From the NCBI GenBank assembly GCA_023525715.1, contig CM042011.1, forward strand, positions 59,737,354 through 59,801,353: a DNA stretch of 64,000 nucleotides, read 5' to 3'. Below the pieces are notes generated by a model. The model worked only from the letters and a program-made list of their open reading frames with translations. It did not search any database and was not told where the DNA came from. This document shows positions 1-11,239 of the stretch, piece after piece. The translations under genes and the position numbers were made by a program. The stretch comes from Cichorium intybus (Eukaryota; Streptophyta; Magnoliopsida; Asterales; Asteraceae). Position 1 is the first letter of the stretch; every line of letters starts with the position of its first letter.

Positions 1-2328
1 AACTAAACTTGTCAATTATATTATAATTCTGCTTCGTTTGATATGGTAATAAGTTTTTTTTCTTAAAACATTTCAAAATATGAAAGTATATATGTTAAAT
101 CTATTTCCTTTCAAATTTCTCCATCTTCTCCTCAATACATAGAGTCAATAGTACAATTTTTACATGTCGATTAGCCTGCTAAAGTTTTTGTCACGACTAG
201 TGTTCCATACGTGCGTAGTTTGGAGTGTGGCATGGGAAGTAAATAGTTGGAAATATAGGGGTAAGAGTGAAGGGTAATGGAGGGGTTCATAAAATAAGGA
301 CAAAGAGCATGAGATCAGAGATGTAGAGAGAACACCATGATGATAATTTTGCATGCGCCTCGGTTTCTGCCTTCTTTAATTTTCTGTTTTAAAATATTCA
401 TTTCACATTTCCAAAAACTTTGTGGCTTTTGTCTCCTTTAAATAAATAACTTTTCAAATTAACCCCCTTTACTTCATTCCTTTCTAATTCAAGACTAGTA
501 CCACTTCATTACGATCATAACTTTCTTCCTTTTGATGTGATACAATAAGGTTGTCAACCAACTTGCAAATCGATTTCCTAAAACAGCTAACAATCGATTT
601 CGTTCTTTTTTATCATTTTAGATATAAAAACGGTTTATTTGAGGTGCTACAATCATCAAGAGACTATCAAAACAAAAAGGTCCAACACTTGTACGAGTTT
701 AAAGTTAAAACTTAAAACTAACATATATTTTCATCACTCCTAATCAATAAGTAGAAAAGAAAGTAAGTAAATTGGCATTTTGTCATAACTTTTCTTGGTA
801 ATCATAATATGTTTTTTTCAAATATAGCTACAAAACTTATGCATTTTGTAGATGTTCCAATTAGGTTAGAATCATAAAAACATACAATTTATGTCATTAC
901 ATTGAATCTATAGAAAAAGAATTAACTAAGATATCGATTATTTATATTTACTCTGTGATGAAAACTTGAAAATGCAAATATTTGATGACCCGAGTTGAAA
1001 ATAAGAAAACAGGGTTTTTGAATGGTATTTTTGGCTAGATTTTATGTAAATAAAATCTAATTACAAAGTTTTGTGACTAACTTTTTACTAATTAATAATG
1101 AGATAACTTGTTTGAACATTTACATACTTGAAAAAAAAAAACATGTAGGCATTTACCATTTTAAAAAAGAACATTTTACTTCAATTGGGGTCCTCATGTA
1201 ATTCATGGTAATTTTAGCTAGAAAGTGTATGATTGGGAAATATGAGGATGTCCATATGACGTGGAGTGATGGTGACATGACAAGGAGACATTTGACACTA
1301 TGGAATCAAAGGGTAACCGTTGTATATAAAGGACACATTTACTAATTTGGGATTTTAAATAAGCTACAATGTAGGTGATGATCCTATGGCTTTTGCACCA
1401 TTTCGTCTTAAATCGACCTCAAATGCATTTATGTGGTGAGAACCACACATAGATGTCATAATGGTTTTTTAGCATCATTTTTTTATTAATTTAGTTATGA
1501 TGGGCCTTAAATATAATTTATTCCTCAAATGCAATTTTATATGTGGTGGAGTTGATAATTCATGCTTTTATAATAAAGGTTAATATCGTTGAAGCCTTAT
1601 AAATTATTATGATTTGGTTTAATTGGGTTTTTATTTTATTTTTTGTTTTTTAAAGGTATGTATGTTGACCTGTTATTTGGGTCACCTAACCTATTGTAAC
1701 CAATTTTTATGTCATGCATGCAATTCTTACCTAACCCATTTGGTTTAATTTAGTTTTGCTCCTTAACACCACCAATGCTTCTTAATTATTTCCAATAAAA
1801 TGATTTTGAAATTTGTAATAGTATGAATACCTTTATGTGAGTTTCAACCCATAGATTGTTTATCGTTCATGTATAGATCATTTGCTCATTAATATTTCGT
1901 TGACTTCAGTTGAAATATCATATGTGATTTCGGCGGAGAGCATTACATGGTCATTCATGATCTCAAGTGAAATCGAGCATAGGGAAAAAGTGAGGAACTT
2001 CAACGTTGTTTTCGAGATTGCTCATTGTTGTATCAAGACTTTGAACAAAAACCCATAAAATAATATGAATGAAAATTGAAAATTTAAGAGCTTTTTTGTA
2101 GTAGTGTTTTGATATAAATCGAGTTACAATTATTAATAGTATACATTTTTATCAACTAATGACATATTTGTGTTTTCTGTATGTTGAGAAGAGCGTTGAG
2201 ACATTCAATAATTGAGAGTTTTTACCAAATGTCTGTCTAGAACCTAATACTCCCTTGGACGTTTGTGGAACCTGAATTGTCACAATTATAATATGGAAAG
2301 TCAATTAAGTACATGATTTAATATGAAC
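1..2328. other. AT-rich intergenic DNA, nothing recognised
   Basis: The stretch is AT-rich. Open frames are short and without recognisable motifs on either strand. I see no terminal repeats or target-site duplication here. It may hold old, decayed transposon sequence. Confidence 0.5.
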
Positions 2329-2332
2329 GAGT

Positions 2333-2358
2333 GGGACCTCGTGCTCCGCACGGGTCCC
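2333..2358 (-). repeat. Hairpin, candidate Helitron 3' end
   Basis: GGGACC pairs with GGTCCC, and inside it CGTGC pairs with GCACG around a 3-base loop, with one bulged T. This gives an 11-bp GC-rich stem in AT-rich surroundings. Read on the minus strand, the stem is followed within a few bases by CTCG then T, one base away from the CTRR-T end of Helitrons. The captured gene pieces at 3133-5589 would lie inside such a minus-strand element. The terminal base mismatch keeps this tentative. Confidence 0.45.
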
Positions 2359-3132
2359 TTTTCTTCTCTTATAAATTTGAGCGAGTTTTTAAAGAGAAAA
2401 CGTATCAATGAAGTCAAAGTTCCCAAAAAAAAAAAAAACACAAAAAGTCCCATTTATTTTCCTGCCAAAAAATAATAATATTCCAATGAGTTTTATATAC
2501 ATAAAACCACAATGTACTTTCACATTTTTATCAATTTAGTCGCATAATTATTTTATGATATAGTGATTAAACCGTTACACCTTTTTGACTGTTTATAAAA
2601 ACCGTTTTTTTTTCAGTTACCAAGTTTTGAAAAAGACATACCTCAACATCAGCATTTTTTATAAAACAGACATACCTCAACATCAGCATTATTCTTTTCC
2701 TGACATATTCACATATCCAGGATCTTTACTACAAACAAATATAAAACATTATCAAGATTCAATAGTAATTACACATTTTTTAATTTGTTTAATTTTTTAA
2801 ATGGTTTAAAAAAAGTATACCTACTACAACAAATAAACATCAATAAAGAAGCAATTGAAAGAGAAACAGCTGTCCATCTCCATAAACCAACAACAGCAGT
2901 AACCTTTACAAGATTAGAAGCTAAAACAGATAAAAGAAAAAAAAGTATCTCGATTAGTATATTAAACTAAATCCTTTTATGATTAATCAAATAATAATAA
3001 ACTGTTGGTTTACTCACAAAAAAGAACGGAATTAATGAATCGTATACCATTCAAAGTGTATCTTTTATGCAATATGTATTTCTTTAATACAAAAAAACAT
3101 TAAATCACAAAACAAAAAATGAACGATTTATA

Positions 3133-3777
3133 CCGCAATATTTGAGGGTATATAATTCCTTTGACAACCTCATCATCTGTCATACATTCAGCTAGGCTGT
3201 AGTTTTCATAAGATGGTGAAATTCACTAAATAGTTAGGAATAAAAAATAATAGACACAATAACCGGTTCTTGTTTCGTAAATTACAAAATTACCACTCAC
3301 TTGCGGCCTGTAACATGCCGTCTGAGAGTATTCTAGCACCCGACAGAAGAGCACCAAACCCAATTCTGCAAATTAAGATTTAGAAGAATGAAGCAAAAGA
3401 AAAAAGAATTCTCGCGGGCCCCATTTGGTGTAAAAGACGCAAATGCCCTTGTCATATTCACAATTGAAAATAGTCCTAAAAATGTTAAGAACTGACCCAA
3501 GAAAAAGATACATATTGTTTCCTGCTTGCAATAGCCAATGTCTCCACTTCCTGAAAAAAATCGAGTAGGTGTAACATGTTATTAAGATACTAAAACAAAT
3601 TTATGAGAAAATAACAACTTGATGGAGACCATTCCTATTTAATGCCAAACCTATAATATTTATCATGGTATAAGTTAGAAAACGAACCGAGGTCGACATC
3701 TTTAAATGGGCTTCCACTTGCAAAAATAGGTTATGAGCACAAGCATGCAGCAAAAAGAATAAACCTTTTGGTGCATT
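3133..3777 (-). pseudogene. NAD-malic enzyme gene fragment (C-terminal exons)
   Basis: Four exon-like blocks on the minus strand match the C-terminal part of plant mitochondrial NAD-malic enzyme, which decarboxylates malate to pyruvate. They are 3688-3777 (reads FASGSPFKDVDLG in one frame), 3497-3550 (GNNMYLFLG), 3301-3365 (IGFGALLSGARILSDGMLQAA) and about 3133-3203 (LAECMTDDEVVKGIIYPQI). The GT and AG splice signals sit where expected, and joining blocks two and three restores the family's conserved glycine-rich segment. The piece is broken: reading frames shift in the first and second blocks (one G seems lost before GNN), the catalytic N-terminal two thirds are absent, and the end runs out after IYPQI. 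It lies directly downstream of a purple acid phosphatase exon in the same direction, so it is a captured fragment and not a working gene. Confidence 0.82.
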
Positions 3778-3954
3778 CTGAACAACATGCAAAAAAACAA
3801 TGAGAACATGTCGAGAATTGTTTATGATCCTAATGAAAGTAAATTCCATACATCAAGATATTCTTGATACCACTTACCATATATGGCATATATCCTATCT
3901 CGTGATTTCTTGTGGTCCATATACATGGTCTTTTTGTTCTCTGATGTTCCATAC

Positions 3955-4039
3955 CTGACTTGGTTTGATCCGGTTCATCAGGTGTCACCCATATCATAAT
4001 CATGGATTTTCCATCATAATCTTCTTGAGTGATGTGTAC
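3955..4039 (-). pseudogene. Purple acid phosphatase exon fragment
   Basis: On the minus strand, after a TTTAG acceptor, the sequence reads VHITQEDYDGKSMIMIWVTP followed by DEPDQTKSG and then a GTATGG donor. This matches the start of the N-terminal fibronectin-like domain of plant purple acid phosphatases, where VHITQGDYDGK and SWVTPDEPG are hallmark strings. The metal-binding catalytic domain is absent, so no phosphatase activity is expected. It sits between the amine oxidase piece (5489-5589) and the malic enzyme piece (3133-3777), same strand. One conserved serine before WVTP is isoleucine here. Confidence 0.78.
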
Positions 4040-4044
4040 CTAAA

Positions 4045-5480
4045 GAATGAATAAATGAAATAATATCTGAACCAAAAGAACCAACGAATAAAATGAACCA
4101 AAAGAACCAACGGATAAAACAGTAATTTTCCTATGATTCAAAAATGTATAATTTGAAATATTATGATTCAAAAGTGTATAATTTGAAATGATGTCACCGC
4201 ACGGAAGCGATACCTTTCACCCCACTTCTCGTTATCTTGTCCAAATGAAATATAGTAAAGATGCATTGGAATATATGACAACGAAATACAATGATGTGTG
4301 GATAATCAAAATCATGAGGCCATTGCACATGTCGCCAAGTATTCCTTCATGGTTTTAAAAAACAGTAAAAAAGAGGAAAGTAGGTTGCTATTTTATGAGT
4401 TTTTCAATACAAAAACACATCTAGTAAGAAAGTATATTGCTATTTTGTTGTATTTATCCCATCTATAATTCATAAAACCAATCAAGTGTCTTTATAGTTG
4501 CTTTGGTAAGCTGACCATTTTAAATCATCTAAAACGATAAAAGACTTATTTTTATATGGAAAATAGCAACATACTTTCATTGATTTGTTTAATATAGTAT
4601 CTTGCTGACTTATCCTTGTTGAACTGCTCAATGATTTCAAATAATTGGAGCCGTTGATCTCATATCAATGACTGACGATTGATGTGTACACCGTTAAAAG
4701 AAGTGCATGTTATGTACAGTATCCCATTTAAATAAAGGAGCAAATGGCAATATCGTGTAACTAAAAAACTTTAGACTTCATGAGTGTTTTTTCTTAAATT
4801 GTGAAATCATTAAATGTATATTTATACAATTACCTTATATGCTATTTAAAATATTCACCGTTCATACCAGCATACCAGGGCAGTATCTCTTTTAATCATT
4901 ACACTTCCACTTAGCAGTTATCTCTCACATTTACACGATCCTAAGAATATTTCAATAGTGGTCCACAACTATAAACCAATAATTATTTTACATTTCTTAA
5001 TGAGATCGTAATTACTTATAATTAATATTTGAACTTCAGTTATCAATTTTAAACATATTTGACTTAAATTCCAGTCCAACATTAGTGAACGTCAAGTATA
5101 GCAACATAACAAATTAAGATTGAAGGCAATTGACCTATTCCCTTCAACATGAACCCGTACACCAAATCATTTACCTTTTCAAAGCTTAACTTTAGACCAC
5201 AGCCAAAAAACTAAAACCAACAAAGAATTATAATATTAATTTTTAATGATAATGATATTTTCTAGTTTTAACAATCTTATATCACAATAGAAATTACAAT
5301 TGAGGTGGACAAAAGATATAAACAATCCTCCAAAAGAAAGTCACTCGGCTAGCTTCTCTCATTCTGCCAATTTCATGTACTTCACAATTTTTTACGTACA
5401 TACAACACCATAAGCGCGTATTTTGTTAATTGCCAAAATTACCCTCCAACATACTTTTGTAGAAAGTACAAACAAAAAGA
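4045..5480. other. Unassigned sequence between captured exons
   Basis: AT-rich, with no recognisable domain on either strand. It may be intron or spacer of the captured gene pieces. Confidence 0.4.
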
Positions 5481-5488
5481 TAAATTAC

Positions 5489-5589
5489 ATGTCCAGCTAC
5501 CGTAACAGTTGCCACAGCTACTTTGATTTCAGCAGCAGATAATGGATCCAAAGGATGACTGGTTTGAGCCCTTGTTAGGACTTGGATTC
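5489..5589 (-). pseudogene. Copper amine oxidase exon fragment
   Basis: After a TTTAG acceptor the minus strand encodes GIQVLTRAQTS and then HPLDPLSAAEIKVAVATV, ending at a CAT-GTAATT donor. HPLDPLSAAEI..AVATVRAAG is the start of the first N domain of plant peroxisomal primary-amine (copper) oxidases, enzymes that oxidise di- and polyamines to aldehydes with release of hydrogen peroxide. Only this one exon is seen. The topaquinone site and copper histidines are missing. A further possible upstream exon with an ATG (MVAPTTFLGSGKAS, about 6389-6432, minus) precedes a GTAAG donor but could not be tied to the family. Confidence 0.75.
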
Positions 5590-5599
5590 CTAAAGATTA

Positions 5600-7601
5600 A
5601 GAATCATGATTTATTAACATATACACTAACTACATGCACTATGTTTTGTTAGATTCTGTAAACACTTAATAACTTGCGAAATCTCCGGCATCAAAACGAT
5701 TTAATTATTTCATTGTAAAAAAAATGGAATCATACATTGTTTTCTCTTTGATTTGATTTGAGAGTCCAATTTAATTTTGAATACACGCATATGACTATTC
5801 AGGTAAGCCCCACCAGACAAATGTGACAATTAAAAACAACAGATGTTGACGAATCTCAACAGCAAAGACCAAGATCTGACATCGAAACTGTCTGAATATA
5901 CACATAGAAGCATATTCCAAATTTTGTACATTCATCATCCAGCTCATATATTTCCAGATAAATCCTTATCTATAATAGGTGTGTACGTATACGTATACAT
6001 TAGATGAATCGGAAAAAAGTACATATGTCCTTACTTGCATACATATAGTACTCTATATACCGTATAATTCACACTATTGAGATTACATATGTTTATAATG
6101 CAGTGTAAAAGCCATTAATTGCAATATCGATTCAAGGAAATCGAAAATCCAAAAGAAAAGAAACCGGAAGATTCATACCTGTTTAAAAAATTCGTCTTCA
6201 TTTTCGGTTTGAGGGCGTATGTGGGAGAAAATAATATCAAGGAGATAGCATCTAGTTTAATTAAGTTAACGCATCAACCCAAGGGTCCTCCTTTTTGACC
6301 TAAAATCACAGGAATCTTCTACTTCCACTACAAAGAAAGAGACCTTGTTAAAGAATTAGGGGTGAATAAAAGAATAGGTTCTTACTTGCTTTCCCCGAAC
6401 CAAGGAAGGTCGTTGGAGCCACCATGGTGGTTGCTTTCTGGAAATATCGAACTTCTAGTGAGAAATAATCATTGGTTATTCTTCATAATCTTCAAAATCG
6501 GCTGAGGGAAACATCTTTATTATTTGAGGAAACACCCGATCCATGAACACTCAAACCTAAACGGCGAATCGAGTATGGAATTAGAGCTCGGGTGGGGCAT
6601 CAACCACAGCACAAACCGATGGGTTTTTTTTAAGAGAAAATAAAAAATTAAAAATACCCGAAACACAATTGAAGACGTAGGCGAGCACCAAAAGAATCGT
6701 CCAAATGAAGAAGTAGCAAATTCAGTGGCAGCGAAGTGGAGAAGAAACAGACAGAGAAAGAAAAGGAATAAATTTAATGGGACAAACGCCGGTCGTAGAG
6801 GAAGACAGAGGAATGACATGCAACCGGTGAGAATACTTCGACAAGAAGTAACAAATCGACGGAAGACGGATATTCGAGATAGTGGAGAAGCAAGAAAAGC
6901 AAACAGGAGAAACGGGAGAATAAACGTCAACATACCGCAAAGAAGAAAGCAGAAAGCAACAAGTGTCTACACCCACAGATACCGGGTTACTCAGACTCGA
7001 CCCGACTCAAACCCGCTAGTGACCCGCGTGTCACATACCGGAAAAAAAAAACGTACACTTCATGGCGAAAATTACGCAGATTAATTAATAGATAAATGTA
7101 TGGTTACACAAATACAACGACATTATATGTGAGGTTGGATCAAAGTTCAACTACTTAACTACATAAAGAAAATGATGATCGCAACTTAAGCCTCGAGTTG
7201 TCATGGACAATGCCATATTTTCTTTAGATATGCTATTAGTTATTGTTTGAAAATCAAAGTTGGGTATTTAGTTCCACGTACTTCTTTGCACTACCTTAGC
7301 CTCAACAAGGTGGATAAAAGTTTAAGGTGTTCGTCTCTACATTACAGTTGCATCATCATGTTTTAGAATTTTGTGGATTAAGAATAACAAAGTAAGTGCA
7401 TCTGATAACCAATACGGCATCCAAGTTTTATTTTCTCCATGATCCAGCAATGAGGTGGACTGTCATTAAAATTGAAATAATTACAATAAACATTTTCAAA
7501 ATTTTAACTGTAAGTCGACATAAAAAAGGACTAGTCGACTAAAGGAATTTAGATTTAGTTTTAAGTCATAATCCTTTAACCCGATAAAAAAATTCACTAA
7601 C
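5600..7601. other. Unassigned sequence, overlapping opposite-strand frames
   Basis: Open frames of 84-137 codons overlap on both strands at 6520-7084, but none shows a family motif. The plus frame is only arginine/lysine-rich and the minus frames leucine/phenylalanine-rich, as expected from purine-rich DNA. The remainder is AT-rich with nothing recognised. Confidence 0.4.
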
Positions 7602-7606
7602 AAACA

Positions 7607-9327
7607 TGTAACGTCCCAAATTCCGTAATAAATTTTTCATTTTTAAAAGCTATTTAAATTCATAAAGAGGTTTGCCAACTAAAAACCATCCAATTTAAAA
7701 CTTAGTATTTAAACATATAAAACGTACTTATCAAAACATTTACAAACATTATACAGCAGAAGACTTAATCGTTGAAATCTCCATATGCGGTACAGTCGCG
7801 TCGTGCTCCAAGCTCAAGCCAGTATTTACCTGAAAAACATTTAGGGTAAAAGGGTAAGCACAAAGCTTAGTGAGTTCCCCAAAAATACCACACGATCCAT
7901 CACATAAACATCGTCATCGACTCTCGGGCTTGCCCCGATCCGTCGGAAAACATCGTCATCGGCTTGCGCCGGCAAACATCGTCATCGGCTTTCGCCGGCA
8001 AACATCGTCATCGGCTTTCGCCGACAAACATCATCATCGGCTCTCAAGCCGGCACTGTCGGCCTACAGTCCGACAGCCTTCGACTTTCGTCGGCAAACAC
8101 GTAAAGCACAAATAATCACATTATTACACAGAGTAATAAAGAATATCTACGCATGTAACATCACCCATAGTATAGTGAGAAGACTCACCTGATTCGCGAC
8201 CTTAAGCTAGACAGCACTCCCCGCGAGTGCCCGCAGATCCGACAATACGCACTTCCTAACAAGGATAAACCCTACTTAGAACTTTCTAATTCTCGAACGG
8301 AATAATCCTATAAGTCCAGTATCCAAAACCTTCAAGTTTGACCAAAGGTCAAACTGGTCAAAAGTCAGGTCAACAAAAGTCAACATCTGGTCAAACAGAC
8401 AGATAGCGCCGCTATCTTCAAAGATAGCTCCGCTATCTATACTGTTCAGCCCTTTTCTTCATTAAGTGCTTAATCCGTTCAGACAGAAGCTCCAACTTTC
8501 AGGAGTTGTCCAAAACAGTTCCTTAACTCATGAAAACGTAATTTCAACCACCAATCCTAGCCAAATAAGCTCATGGTGACAAATCTAACTTCAAAAATGA
8601 AAATTAACAACTCAAAACTTCATTCACAACCATACTAAGACTAGGCTTGGGTTTTTCTCAAGGATTCAGAGACTTAAAGGAGAAGAACTCATCCTTAGCC
8701 TCTAAATCCCACCCTCATCCAAGATATGGAGCCATCATTGTCTTGAAAAACTTAGAAATAGCTTCATAACTCCATTAACAACAAGAACTAAGGAAAGGAA
8801 GCTTCTAAACACTTACAATGGTCCAGGATCATCTAGAACTTGACTCCTTCTAAGCACCACCTTCTCTTGAACACCTTGCTACCTTCTTTTTCTTCCCAAA
8901 ACCTTCACAAACCCATAAATGAAGCTCAAAACACCATGAAAGCTTTAGAGAGGGTTTAGGGATGTTCTCTGGAGTTTTAAAGGTGAAATGACGAAGTGGG
9001 AGGTGATAAGTAGCTTAAAATGACTTAAATCACGAAAATTTGGATTTATTCCCGATCAGGCAAAGATAGCGTCGCTATCTCTAAAGATAGCGCTGCTATC
9101 TTCAGTCCCCTGCAAGGTCAATGTAGCGAACAGTCTGACTCAGCGACTGATACGGGATTTGCCGAGATAGCGCCGCTATCTCTATAGATAGCGCCATTAT
9201 CTATCAAATTCCACCATTTTCCTTATTTTGTCTTTATTAAATGCCACCCTCTCGATACTTGGTTCTGGGCTTTACACATTGACTCATTAAGACTCGAAAC
9301 TTGACTTTTCAGGATTAGGGTCTCACA
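7607..9327 (-). repeat. 3' LTR of the first Gypsy-type element
   Basis: 1721 bp, near-identical to 17259-18957. It carries a tandem 26-bp repeat (about 7905-8095) and several GATAGCGCCGCTATC-like palindromes (8402-8440, 9064-9104, 9166-9208). The 81-codon plus-strand frame at 7870-8115 is only the translation of the tandem repeat. Confidence 0.88.
7905..8095. repeat. 26-bp tandem repeat in LTR
   Basis: About five to six degenerate units around CATCGTCATCGGCTTTCGCC plus GGCAAA. Some units vary (GACTCTCGGGCTTGCC, GGCTCTCAAGCCGGC) and contain inverted CGGC/GCCG pairs. The same array is at about 17557-17747 in the other LTR. Confidence 0.85.
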
Positions 9328-10649
9328 AGTCTTCCCCACTTAACTAGATTTCGTCCCCGAAATCCTTTCTCTCATGCCCTAAACGCGCACCAACAGCTTA
9401 ACCAATCCATGGTTATTAATATACTTACATTTCCAAAACCTGAAATATCTTGCCACCAATATCAACCAGTTCATGGGCACTTAAATCCTTACATGTCCAA
9501 AATTCCCAAACAATAGATCTCGCTACAAAATATTGAAGATTCACAAACGCCCCTCGATGACACATCCGACGCCGAGATCCCTACCTTGCTGACCGAAAAC
9601 CACGCCGACCGCCATCCACCTAATCTATACTAACCCGAAACTACAAATACTCACCCACAGAGCATCTTACAAAGCCTCATGGCTAACACATATAACTTGT
9701 ACCTTTTCAGAAAACTTCCAACGCATAACACCAGACCATTATTCACACTACCACAACAACCAATCTACTGACTCACAAGAACTTTGGCCCAAGGCGTCCG
9801 ATCAACCAAGATACAAGCACGAGGTACACCACTCATGCTCAGCCCATCCGACTATTTCCATACTCATCGTCAACATTCACAGAGTTACAGGTTCCCGTTC
9901 CGATCAGCTCGCAACCAAACGTGCAGACTTTTCCCTATTTCATCCACTCAGGTTCTATGCTACGCCTAGTCCTCAACTAGACTCACCGTCTTTCCCTGAC
10001 TCATTCCGACTTCCCTCCGCCGTAAGAACAGACCCAGCGACCGAGAACGACGCCTAACACTCATCCATCCGCCTGCAAGGCTACACACTTAACAATCCTT
10101 CCACTACAAATAAAATGACATTTAGTGGCATAGAAAAAGTGCCACTAAAAACCTGAAAAAGTGCCACTAAAGGCCTTCTAGGCAATCAGCGGCACAAAAA
10201 TAAAATGCCACTAAAAGCGCTGCCATTAAAGACCTTTAGTGGCACTTTTTGGTTGTGCCGCTGCAGCCTTATTGGGTTTTAGTGGCATATTTTTATTATG
10301 CCACTATAGCACTTGTAGGATTTAATGGCACTATCTTTATGCCACTAATTAATTGCTATAATGTATATTATTTTCATGCTTTTAGTGACAATTTTTTTAA
10401 TACAAAAACAATTAGTAGAAAATTAGGTACCAATTTTTGTTAATTTCAATGGAACATAAAGTAATAAAAAGACAATTAATAAAATAAATAGAAACACACT
10501 TTCATTATTTCAATTCAAATTTGTCTAACAACAATATCACAATATTTAAAGCACAAATGGTCATATAGAAAACGCAACATACATGAATTTACATTAATAT
10601 CCCAAATGAATAACAGGGACAAAGAGTTTCCACAGAAGCCGTTAGGTTT

Positions 10650-10908
10650 TGTTAATTGCAACTGCATTCCTTTCCTTGAGAGTTCCCTGCATCATGCCAC
10701 CATATACAAACCACAATTGAAGTAAATGAATAAACTATAAATTTAGATATCAATCTTGAAAAGCATAGTTCCTATTTACCTTACATACTTCTCCAAATAC
10801 CCCTCCTCCAAGTTTGTTCTCATAATTGAAATTATTTGTGGCAACATTTAAATCATTGTAGCTATATGTAGTCGAGCCTTGAAGCAATTTGGTTGATCCA
10901 TTTGATAT
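10650..10908 (-). pseudogene. Captured receptor-kinase fragment, P-loop exons
   Basis: The minus strand at about 10780-10908 reads STTYSYNDLNVATNNFNYEN then KLGGGVFGEVCK. This is the start of a plant receptor-like kinase domain with the ATP-binding G-x-G-x-x-G loop. A GTAAAT donor follows. After a GCAG acceptor (10687-10690) the block 10650-10686 continues GTLKERNAVAINKT, matching the next kinase strand (GTLKNG..VAVK), and hits a stop. The intron is kept, so capture was at the DNA level. The piece matches the cysteine-rich receptor kinase (CRK) group best, in line with the DUF26 piece at 11118-11215. It cannot make a kinase, since the catalytic loop is absent. Confidence 0.8.
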
Positions 10909-11117
10909 ATAGAAAACCAAAAATTTACATAGAATCCGTTAGGGAGGTCTAGAAAGATCTTCAAAGAATTAAATGGTTAAAAGTCTATATACATAGCAAG
11001 TACATCTTCTATTTACCTCGTTGGTCTCTACATTTGTTTTTGGATCTGCCACACCATAAGAAAAATGCAAGTACGAGAAACAAAAAACATTTTGATTTCT
11101 AAAAGATTAGAGACCTC

Positions 11118-11215
11118 ACCATCCCAAGGGAGAGCTGAAATATCAGTTGTCTGGTTTTGTCCAAAAACTGGAGTACTGGAGTACCTCATGAAACATCCAG
11201 GAATTTGTAGGCAGT
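11118..11215 (-). pseudogene. Captured DUF26 (CRK extracellular) fragment
   Basis: The minus strand reads GCFMRYSSTPVFGQNQTTDI then SALPWDG. DUF26 (Gnk2-type) domains of plant cysteine-rich receptor kinases have a characteristic GCF(M/V/L)RYS..P.F..NQT(T)D segment. Together with the kinase P-loop at 10780-10908 in the same orientation, this shows that one CRK gene supplied both pieces, with extracellular domain before kinase as expected. The transmembrane segment was not recognised in between. Confidence 0.78.
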
Positions 11216-11239
11216 AATTATGTTGCAGAAAGCAAAAAC

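Larger units (their letters stand above)
2329..6470 (-). mobile_element. Probable gene-capturing Helitron (borders uncertain)
   Basis: Three unrelated plant gene fragments (copper amine oxidase, purple acid phosphatase, NAD-malic enzyme) lie in one orientation within about 2.5 kb, each with recognisable splice sites and introns. Collecting several gene pieces with introns in the same orientation is typical of plant Helitrons. The hairpin at 2333-2358 would be the 3' end. The 5' end (TC after an A) was not found, so the right border given is only a minimum estimate. A Pack-MULE is the main alternative, but I saw no terminal inverted repeats or 9-bp duplication. Confidence 0.45.

Noticed and set aside
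6520..7084. Overlapping frames of 84-137 codons on both strands
   Set aside because: No family motif. Low-complexity composition follows purine-rich DNA, and opposite-strand frames mirror each other.
7905..8095. CRISPR-like array
   Set aside because: Units are contiguous and degenerate without unique spacers, and this is a plant nuclear sequence. It is an LTR minisatellite.
7870..8115. 81-codon frame present twice (also 17522-17767)
   Set aside because: Translation of the 26-bp tandem repeat in the Gypsy LTRs. The His/Arg-rich peptide is a by-product of the repeat.
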